This document shows, in pieces, positions 1 through 5,031 of a stretch of DNA of 9,443 nt (the first letter of the stretch is position 1; each line of letters begins with the position of its first letter). The notes under the pieces are model-generated. The model saw nothing but the letters and a program-made list of their open reading frames with translations, was not told the origin of the DNA and searched no databases. Position numbers and translations under genes: made by a program. The stretch is from A37T11 sp964546645. GTDB taxonomy: Bacteria; Bacteroidota; Bacteroidia; Sphingobacteriales; Sphingobacteriaceae. Location of the stretch: contig CAZJKM010000107.1 of the NCBI GenBank assembly GCA_964546645.1, positions 1 through 9,443 of the forward strand. Direction: 5' to 3'.

Positions 1-867
1 GTCTTTGTACAACTCATTGACCAATCCGGCACGTTCCAGAATTTTTATGCTTTGTACCAACATATTGCGGGAAACGCCTATTTTTTCGCTCAATTTCGTG
101 ATATTGGGTGTAAATGGTGCACTCGAAGCGACCGTAATGAGTAATTTTTTCAGTTTTACCAAAGTGTCGTATTGTAAATCTTCCACCGCATTGATATCTA
201 TTTCAATGATGAGGTTAATCGTGTTTTGCAGTTTCTGAATGTAAAGAGCTTCATTTTCTTTGTAATACGGATAAGCTCCTATTTTCAGATATTTTTCAAA
301 TAAGGGCAAAGGCTTTATTTCATTTATAAGCTCCGTTGCGATGGCATTATGGTTTTCCAAAATTTCAGACAATGAATAAGCCGGAAATATTTTCTTCGTT
401 TCAAACGTGATAAACTCCCTAAAAGACAATTCTTTCAAATAATAGGTAACCGCTCTTCGGCTCAAATCCGATTCGGATTTATAGATTTCGAGCATCGAAG
501 ACGATGTAAAAATAACATTCAGTTCGGGGAAGTTGTCGTAAATCAGTTTTATCTCTCTTGACCAATTAGGGTATTTGTGAACCTCATCGAGCAATAAATG
601 CGTTCCTCCGAACTGGACAAATTGTTTCGCCAAATCATACAGTTTGTTATCAAAAAAATAAATATGGTCTAAACTCACATAAAGCGTTGATTGTAAACGT
701 AAATGCAACTTTGCAATCTGCAAAAGCAAGGTGGTTTTTCCTGCACCTCTTGCTCCTTTTATCGCAACCAGGCGGTTGTTCAAATCCATTTGATGAACAA
801 GATAACGTTGTATATCCAAAGATATACGCGCTATTTTTGACTGAAATTCTAACAATAAACCTTCCAT
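1..867 (-). CDS. AAA_14/DUF4143-type ATP-binding protein, C-terminus beyond the window
   Basis: The frame is open from an ATG at 867 down to base 1 (289 codons), so the C-terminal part is missing. Seen: a Walker A motif GARGAGKTT at residues 38-46, a hydrophobic Walker B LLLDEVHKYP at about 91-100, a sensor-like VIFTSSSMLEIY near 118-129, then a DLSRRAV segment followed by YYLKELSFREF, which is characteristic of the AAA_14 (DUF4143-associated) ATPases. A winged-helix-like segment (TKLSEKIGVSRNMLVQSIKILERAGLV) lies near residues 258-284. Known of the family: these single-gene ATPases are widespread in Bacteroidota and archaea, vary between strains, and have no firmly established role. Inferred: the wing may bind the repeated sites just upstream (871-950). 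The gene is clearly more AT-rich than the genes to its right, with frequent TTG, TTA and AAA codons, which suggests horizontal acquisition. Family assignment is firm; function is unknown. Confidence 0.9.
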   Translation of the reverse strand, partial: MEGLLLEFQSKIARISLDIQRYLVHQMDLNNRLVAIKGARGAGKTTLLLQIAKLHLRLQSTLYVSLDHIYFFDNKLYDLAKQFVQFGGTHLLLDEVHKYPNWSREIKLIYDNFPELNVIFTSSSMLEIYKSESDLSRRAVTYYLKELSFREFITFETKKIFPAYSLSEILENHNAIATELINEIKPLPLFEKYLKIGAYPYYKENEALYIQKLQNTINLIIEIDINAVEDLQYDTLVKLKKLLITVASSAPFTPNITKLSEKIGVSRNMLVQSIKILERAGLVNELYKD

Positions 868-870
868 ATT

Positions 871-950
871 GCTCTTTATAAAAAGCAAATATAGCATATT
901 TTGTTAAATATAAAAAGCGTTTTTATGATTTTTTGCTTTTTATAGAAAGC
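871..950. promoter_or_regulatory. Three operator-like 16-bp sites at 32-bp intervals upstream of the ATPase
   Basis: Sites on the plus strand are GCTCTTTATAAAAAGC (871-886), GTTAAATATAAAAAGC (903-918) and GCTTTTTATAGAAAGC (935-950). All start with G, have TATA in the middle and end in AAAGC or AAAAGC. Their start points are exactly 32 bp apart, about three helical turns, so they would lie on one face of the DNA. Sites 1 and 3 are near-perfect palindromes (7 of 8 arm positions pair); site 2 keeps only one good half. Site 1 sits between a candidate -7 box and the ATPase start codon, a position expected to repress transcription. Autoregulation by the ATPase is an inference. Confidence 0.55.
886..893 (-). 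promoter_or_regulatory. Candidate Bacteroidota -7 box for the ATPase gene
   Basis: The minus strand reads TATATTTG, an exact match to the Bacteroidota sigma-A -7 consensus TAnnTTTG. It ends 18 bases before the ATG at 867, giving a very short leader of about a dozen bases. No convincing -33 TTTG is seen at the usual distance. The box overlaps the end of the first repeated site by one base. Confidence 0.4.
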
Positions 951-1011
951 GTTTTAAATTATAAATTGTTATTTGGGAAATTTTAGACTTTATCAAAAAA
1001 GATTTGCATAC

Positions 1012-1128
1012 GGCGTAATCCAATGGTTCTATTACCCCCGTGTCTGGTGCCGAGATGTATAAAACGGCCTCTCCGAGTTCAGCGTCCGCAATGGCAGCAG
1101 GGTTCACCTCACGCCGGATTTTTACAAT
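1012..1128 (-). pseudogene. Possible orphan C-terminal coding remnant
   Basis: Just past the stop codon of the secreted-protein gene, one minus-strand frame reads IVKIRREVNPAAIADAELGE and then a further coding-like stretch ending ...EPLDYAV near the switch to AT-rich DNA. It has no start codon of its own. The 14-bp string encoding IRREV (plus strand ACCTCACGCCGGAT) occurs exactly at 1106-1119 and again at 1237-1250 inside the neighbouring gene. The following residues are loosely similar (PKPTANSDA against NPAAIADA). It could be the displaced old tail of that gene or the remains of a paralogue cut by insertion of the AT-rich island. A chance open frame cannot be excluded. Confidence 0.28.
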
Positions 1129-1130
1129 AA

Positions 1131-2027
1131 TTACTGATTCAGCAGCGCCTTCTCCAGGTCGCCAGGTTTCATTGGCTTTATCCGCAGATCACTTGGTCTG
1201 ACGGTTATTGCGTCAGAGTTAGCAGTGGGTTTAGGTACCTCACGCCGGATATATTTCGTTCCGTCAGCCGTAAACTGAACATGACTGGTACCGATGCTTT
1301 CGATATCCGCTTCCAGGCGCCGGGCCTCCTGTATCAGTTTCCTCATTTTTGTTGTCGGCCTGAAAATGACGAAATGTCCGTTCGGTATCGTCTTCCGGTG
1401 GAGATATCCCACCTCTTTACAGCCCAACTCCTTCAGCAGTTCCGCACACAATTGTGCCTTCCCTACCGAGTTCGGCATGGAAAACCCATACATCGTCTTC
1501 ACGTATTCATTTGGTTTTTTCCGAAGCGTCTGAGCAATATCATTTGCACTACCACTGCTCATGCCGTCACGTAAATACGCTCCCAATAAAAATGAAAGCT
1601 TCTGCTTTTCTGTCTTAAAATTTTCCCTGCTTACCCTTCCATAATAAACCGTATCTCTCGCCGATGTCCGGGAGCCGTTAGGCTTATAATCATAATAATC
1701 GTCAATCTTCAGGGACAAAGCAGGAGAGTAAATTTTAATCCCCATCGGCGCTCCATTGTGCACAATCGTTATATCCGTATAATCGGAACTGAACAACGAA
1801 TCGATAAAAAGAGCATGCTTCAGCTCCTCTCTGCCCATAATATCTACCCGCTGGTAATAGAAATCGTCTCTGTTTGAAAAGGTACGCTGATACCCCATGT
1901 AATCATTCAATGTCCCGATCAGAAAACTTTCCTTATCGTACTTTCCACTGTTAAACTGCGCAGCCAGCGGCAGACTGAAAAGCAGAAAAACAAAAGGCGA
2001 TAAACAAAGAGAAAATAGCTTCATCAT
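1131..2027 (-). CDS. Secreted protein of unknown family
   Basis: I do not recognise this 298-residue protein. The frame extends upstream to a GTG at 2081, but the twin ATG at 2027/2024 is preferred because a clear signal peptide begins there: MMKLF, a hydrophobic run, then LPLAA before QFNSG. The mature protein has a charged, Tyr-rich first half with likely beta strands (TDITIVHNGAPMGIKIY) and a helical middle (LLGAYLRDGMSSGSANDIAQ). A segment with Cys-194 (KAQLCAELLKELG) is followed 24 residues later by His-218 (NGHFVIFRP), numbered from the ATG at 2027. That layout faintly recalls transglutaminase-like or other papain-fold cysteine enzymes, but no Asp partner or full motif is visible, so I make no functional call. 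A basic helix (KMRKLIQEARRLEADIE) lies near the C-terminus. A candidate promoter lies upstream at 2086-2116. It is monocistronic by layout. Confidence 0.75.
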   Translation of the reverse strand: MMKLFSLCLSPFVFLLFSLPLAAQFNSGKYDKESFLIGTLNDYMGYQRTFSNRDDFYYQRVDIMGREELKHALFIDSLFSSDYTDITIVHNGAPMGIKIYSPALSLKIDDYYDYKPNGSRTSARDTVYYGRVSRENFKTEKQKLSFLLGAYLRDGMSSGSANDIAQTLRKKPNEYVKTMYGFSMPNSVGKAQLCAELLKELGCKEVGYLHRKTIPNGHFVIFRPTTKMRKLIQEARRLEADIESIGTSHVQFTADGTKYIRREVPKPTANSDAITVRPSDLRIKPMKPGDLEKALLNQ

Positions 2028-2085
2028 GCTTTCGGTTAGTGTAATATCTTCTTTTACAACAGGGTGTTTTCCCTGCACCACGCAT

Positions 2086-2116
2086 TAAAGATAATACTAT
2101 ATGATTGCAATACCAA
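2086..2116 (-). promoter_or_regulatory. Candidate promoter for the secreted-protein gene
   Basis: The minus strand carries TATCTTTA (2093-2086), one mismatch from TAnnTTTG. A TTG lies 20 bases upstream (2116-2114), within the usual 17-23 spacing. The implied transcript starts near 2080, after the GTG of the longer frame, which supports the ATG at 2027 as the real start. Confidence 0.35.
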
Positions 2117-2228
2117 TATTAATCGAAATAAAAACTACTGATTTACAACACATATCCCCTGCACCCTCTTTCTAAACGGTCACCTACCCTCCACACTTAA
2201 CTCATTTCTCCCAATAAACTAATCTAAA

Positions 2229-2300
2229 CCAACCCACTAATCAACTAATCAACTAATCAACTAATCAACTAACCCACTAATCAACCAATCAACTAACCCA
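2229..2300. repeat. Tandem array of an 8-bp unit, nine copies, overlapping a stop codon
   Basis: Period-8 units run without interruption: CCAACCCA, four exact CTAATCAA copies, CTAACCCA, CTAATCAA, CCAATCAA, CTAACCCA. Read on the minus strand the unit is TTGATTAG or TGGGTTAG. The last unit supplies the TAG stop (2295-2293) of the universal stress protein gene. Less regular repeats extend left to about 2219. The array is a likely site of slippage and copy-number variation. No hairpin or terminator was seen in it. Confidence 0.85.
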
Positions 2301-3093
2301 CCGGCAACACCAGCAATGGGATCAGTTTATAGACAGGTGCTTTTTCCCCGGGGGTATTACTGAAAATATGGTTAAAGAAGTGGTGCTTCCGGTTGGCAAC
2401 AGCCAGTATACTCAGCTGCTGATGGTCCACCATACGGTTAACCACCTCGTCCGCATCATCGTCCTTAACGGTATTGAATAAGGTCAGCGGATAATCCGAC
2501 CGCGACGAAAAGGCATCACCAAACAGCTGCAGCGCTTCATCATGCGGCAGATCAGGAAGACCCTCTGCACATACATGCAGCAGCGAAAAACGGGATTGCA
2601 GGGTTGCGGCCATTGCAGATAACAGTTTGATACCCTTCCAGTCCAGATAACGCAGGTCGGTCGTATAAAAAATATGTTTCACGCCATCGTAGCTCACCTG
2701 CTCCGGAATAAGCAATAGCGGACGGTTCACCGTCCCGATAATACTTCTCACTTTGTGGCCAAACAGATAACCCGGAAGTGCTTTCCCGTCACTGGCCCCC
2801 ATTACAATCAGGTCAACAGAGTGCTCACTTATCACCCTGGCAAGACACTCGTCCAGGGTTCCGTTCTCTGCCAGGTAACTGATCCGGGTAACACCTCCGT
2901 CTGCCGCAGCCTGAACAAGATCGTCCCGCAGCTCCTCTAACTGCTGCATAACACCGGATGAGACAGCACCACCCGTCCCCTGCTCAGCATGAAACAGGAT
3001 AAGATGACGCCCCAGGCTACGTGCCAGGAAAAGCGCATAACGGCTGGCATTGTAAGCCACATCCGAAAAATCAGTAAGTACAAGGATATTCAT
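2293..3093 (-). CDS. Tandem-domain universal stress protein (UspA family)
   Basis: This is a 266-residue cytoplasmic protein starting at the ATG at 3093. A GTG three codons upstream (3102) is possible but sits too close to the AGGG-like ribosome site. Domain 1 (about residues 1-130) starts MNILVLTDFSDVAYNASRYAL, typical of UspA. It ends with DLIVMGASDGKALPGYLFGHKVRSIIG and then RPLLLIP, a form of the G-x2-G-x9-G(S/T) nucleotide-binding stretch with part of the pattern altered. Domain 2 (about 135-266) starts VKHIFYTTDLRYLDWKGIKL and ends LIPLLVLPVG. It lacks the glycine-rich ATP loop (ILAVANRKHHFFNHIFSN is there instead), so it is probably a degenerate, structural domain. Known of the family: Usp proteins are induced in stress, starvation or low oxygen and may bind ATP. 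The gene is divergent from a cytochrome c gene. The stop codon lies in the 8-bp repeat array. Confidence 0.92.
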   Translation of the reverse strand: MNILVLTDFSDVAYNASRYALFLARSLGRHLILFHAEQGTGGAVSSGVMQQLEELRDDLVQAAADGGVTRISYLAENGTLDECLARVISEHSVDLIVMGASDGKALPGYLFGHKVRSIIGTVNRPLLLIPEQVSYDGVKHIFYTTDLRYLDWKGIKLLSAMAATLQSRFSLLHVCAEGLPDLPHDEALQLFGDAFSSRSDYPLTLFNTVKDDDADEVVNRMVDHQQLSILAVANRKHHFFNHIFSNTPGEKAPVYKLIPLLVLPVG

Positions 3094-3132
3094 GTCGGTC
3101 ACGCCCTATCTGATATGTTGTTTGAGTCTTCC

Positions 3133-3140
3133 CAAAGCTA
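3133..3140 (-). promoter_or_regulatory. Candidate -7 box of the universal stress protein gene
   Basis: The minus strand reads TAGCTTTG, an exact TAnnTTTG match, giving a leader of roughly 35 bases to the ATG at 3093. No -33 TTTG lies at normal spacing (a TTG is only 14 bases away). The promoter may therefore depend on an activator, for which the palindrome at 3158-3171 is a candidate. Confidence 0.45.
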
Positions 3141-3157
3141 ACATAAAAAAGGCACAA

Positions 3158-3171
3158 TTTGTTATTACAAA
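3158..3171. promoter_or_regulatory. Palindrome TTTGT-N4-ACAAA, possible Crp/Fnr-type operator
   Basis: The inverted repeat TTTGT TATT ACAAA has perfect 5-bp arms and a 4-bp spacer. This is the geometry of Crp/Fnr-family sites, though not a canonical TTGAT or TGTGA half-site. Its centre lies about 28 bp upstream of the centre of the Usp -7 box, where the -33 element would be. It is also about 145 bp upstream of the divergent cytochrome gene. Short AT-rich palindromes arise by chance, so confidence is low. Confidence 0.3.
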
Positions 3172-3256
3172 ATCAACTTTGAATGTAATCCTGATCACTT
3201 TTTCCAATAGAAAAGAATTGCTGCCGGAACATTAAAATAATTTATGACATTTATAT

Positions 3257-3286
3257 TACTTTTGTTACTATAATTACATAGTTTTG
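3257..3286 (+). promoter_or_regulatory. Two candidate -7 boxes upstream of the cytochrome c gene
   Basis: TACTTTTG (3257-3264) and TAGTTTTG (3279-3286) both match TAnnTTTG exactly. They lie 45 and 23 bases before the ATG at 3310. Neither has a -33 TTTG at the preferred distance; for the second, a TTG is 14 bases upstream. Which one is used cannot be told from sequence. Confidence 0.4.
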
Positions 3287-3309
3287 CAATCCACTAACTA
3301 AAGTAAACA

Positions 3310-4278
3310 ATGAAAAAAATTCTGTTGACCCTGCTGCTATTGGTAGTAGTGGTTATTGTCGGCGCAATCGCTTATGTAAAAATTGCACTGCCGGATGTGG
3401 GCGATGCACCTGATCTGGTGGTCCATCCTACAGCTGACCGTATTGCACGGGGTGAATATCTTGCTAACCATGTAACCGTGTGCATGGATTGTCATTCAAC
3501 ACGTGACTGGACCAGGTTCTCAGGCCCTATCGAAGCAGGCACATTGGGAAAAGGCGGTGAATATTTCGGTCCTGAAATGGGTTTCCCCGGCAAATTCTAT
3601 TCAAAGAACATTACACCCGCTGCATTGCATGACTGGACGGACGGCGAACTGTTCCGCACGATCACCACGGGCGTTAGCAAAGACGGCAGGGCCTTGTTCC
3701 CGGTGATGCCTTACCACGCGTACGGTAAGATGGATAAAGAGGATATCTATGCCATTATCGCCTACCTGCGCGCTATCCCGGCTATAGAAAATGAGATACC
3801 AGAAAGTGAACCGGCGTTCCCAATGAATTTTATTGTCAACACCATCCCGCAGAAGGCAACGCTGACTGTCCGCCCCCCCGTAACCGATACTATCCTATAC
3901 GGTGGTTACCTGGTCAATGCCGCTGCCTGTATTGAATGCCATACTCCCGTTGACAAAGGCTCCCTGATCATGGATATGGCATTTGCCGGCGGACGGGAAT
4001 TTGCTTTACCGGCAGGCATGATGCGGTCAGCCAATATCACCCCAGACCCGGAAACAGGTCTCGGCAGATGGACGGATGACGCTTTTATAGGCCGCTTTAA
4101 AACCTACCAGCATGAGGCAGACCTTGCAATTACAGCTGCGGGTGAAATGAACAGTATCATGCCGTGGAACATGTATGCACAGATTGACAGTGCCGACCTG
4201 AAAGCGATGTATGCTTACCTGAAAACACTGAAACCGATAAAAAATAATGTCGTTATATTTGAGCCTGCGGCTCAGTAG
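3310..4278 (+). CDS. Membrane-anchored diheme cytochrome c
   Basis: This 322-residue protein begins with a Lys-Lys start and a long hydrophobic stretch (residues 4-22) that serves as signal anchor, so the hemes face the periplasm. Domain 1 has heme motif CMDCH at 58-62 and a likely axial Met at 133 (LFPVMPYHAYG). Domain 2 has CIECH at 207-211 and a likely axial Met at 284 (SIMPWNMYA). Each domain contains the NITP...W(T/S)D segment (100-111 and 242-257) seen in cytochrome subunits of membrane alcohol and gluconate dehydrogenases. The role is electron transfer from a periplasmic donor to the respiratory chain. No dehydrogenase subunit lies beside it in the window, so the donor is unknown. It is not a cytochrome c peroxidase by motif layout. 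It is transcribed alone, divergent from the Usp gene, with repeats directly after its TAG stop. Confidence 0.92.
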   Translation: MKKILLTLLLLVVVVIVGAIAYVKIALPDVGDAPDLVVHPTADRIARGEYLANHVTVCMDCHSTRDWTRFSGPIEAGTLGKGGEYFGPEMGFPGKFYSKNITPAALHDWTDGELFRTITTGVSKDGRALFPVMPYHAYGKMDKEDIYAIIAYLRAIPAIENEIPESEPAFPMNFIVNTIPQKATLTVRPPVTDTILYGGYLVNAAACIECHTPVDKGSLIMDMAFAGGREFALPAGMMRSANITPDPETGLGRWTDDAFIGRFKTYQHEADLAITAAGEMNSIMPWNMYAQIDSADLKAMYAYLKTLKPIKNNVVIFEPAAQ

Positions 4279-4396
4279 TTGGTAATTAGTAACTGGTGAT
4301 TAGTAACTGGTGATTAGTCTAACGTGTTAGCCAGCCGGATGCCAGAATGGTAGTACGCCTGACCAATTACCAGTCACCAGTCACTATCGACAACTA
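4279..4396. repeat. Intergenic direct and inverted repeats
   Basis: The unit ATTAGTAACTGGTG occurs twice in tandem (4285-4298 and 4299-4312), with a partial third copy (ATTAGT, 4313-4318), starting six bases after the cytochrome stop codon. A related, degenerate set lies in the opposite sense at about 4361-4387 (GACCAATTACCAGTCACCAG and following bases; reverse complement contains GTGACTGGTGACTGG). The two arms could fold into an imperfect hairpin around a 40-base non-repetitive core. It may act as a terminator or RNA-stabilising structure for the cytochrome transcript; no run of T follows, so this is tentative. Confidence 0.65.
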
Positions 4397-4425
4397 AATA
4401 TGTATACTTAACTAACAAAAGAATT

Positions 4426-4995
4426 ATGAATATCCGTCCCATAGCAATACTCTTGTTGTTTTTCTTCCTTTCAGTATCCACCCAAAGCTTCAGCCAGCGT
4501 ATCATCAGGAACTACTCCTTCGAAGAGCTGGATTTTGCTAATCAGACGATCGGCTGGAGACCGCAGATCACCAAACCGGACGCGTATTTTGTCAAGCTTT
4601 CAAAAAATGCGCACGAAGGAGATTTAGCAGCTTCCATCTCATTCAATACGGCCTATGAGGGAGAATCGGCCGTAGGTTTGTTAAATACCGGCGTGGCAGG
4701 GAACGTCCTTGCCGGGGCTGATTCCATCCGGGTATCCGCCTTTATCAAAACCAAAGAGGTAGTGGGTAGCGGCGCAAGCATTTGGATGCAGCTGAATGGT
4801 GACGGTAAAATCGTCAGGGATATTAACTCGGATGCCAATAGTATCATAGGCTCAACAGAATGGACCAAAGTAGAAATTGCGCTTCCGATTACCACAGATG
4901 TAAGAAGCGCATCATTCGGCTGCAAGTTCAGGGGCAAGGGCGAAGCCCTTTTTGATTCCTTTGAAGTATACATTGATGGGCGTAAACTGGAGTAA
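4426..4995 (+). CDS. Small secreted beta-sandwich (carbohydrate-binding-like) protein
   Basis: This 189-residue protein has a signal peptide (MNIRPIAILLLFFFLSVSTQSFSQ) probably cut near residue 24. The mature part begins IIRNYSFEELDFANQTIGWR, the opening of many galactose-binding-like jelly-roll modules (N-x-SFE...GW). Strand-rich sequence follows (SIRVSAFIKTKEV, ASIWMQLNGDG), closing with WTKVEIALPI and ALFDSFEVYIDGRKLE. No catalytic motif is seen. The C-terminal part (W146-E189) aligns by eye with residues 138-184 of the next gene's product (W-M-E-Y...TLFFKQVTIKVNGKDIE), so the two are probably related domains. The gap to that gene is only 36 bases, consistent with one transcript. A role in binding glycans or holding the partner enzyme is an inference. 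The fold call is moderate; function is unknown. Confidence 0.75.
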   Translation: MNIRPIAILLLFFFLSVSTQSFSQRIIRNYSFEELDFANQTIGWRPQITKPDAYFVKLSKNAHEGDLAASISFNTAYEGESAVGLLNTGVAGNVLAGADSIRVSAFIKTKEVVGSGASIWMQLNGDGKIVRDINSDANSIIGSTEWTKVEIALPITTDVRSASFGCKFRGKGEALFDSFEVYIDGRKLE

Positions 4996-5031
4996 TCTCT
5001 TTAGTACCCCACACAGCATAATCTACACCGA

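Noticed and set aside
5..881. Plus-strand open frames opposite the ATPase
   Set aside because: The minus-strand frame has clear Walker A and B motifs and runs uninterrupted through the region; the plus frames are shadows.
871..950. 16-bp repeats with 16-bp gaps, resembling a tiny CRISPR array
   Set aside because: Repeats are short, imperfect and palindromic, only three copies exist, the gaps are AT-rich promoter sequence, and no cas gene is near.
2229..2300. Octamer array as an iteron origin or CRISPR
   Set aside because: No replication initiator gene, no spacers, and the array lies in a 3' end; it looks like a simple tandem repeat.
3310..4278. Diheme cytochrome c peroxidase / MauG
   Set aside because: Two CxxCH motifs and similar length fit, but both domains carry MPxxxY-type Met ligands and NITP...W(T/S)D segments of the dehydrogenase cytochrome-subunit type.
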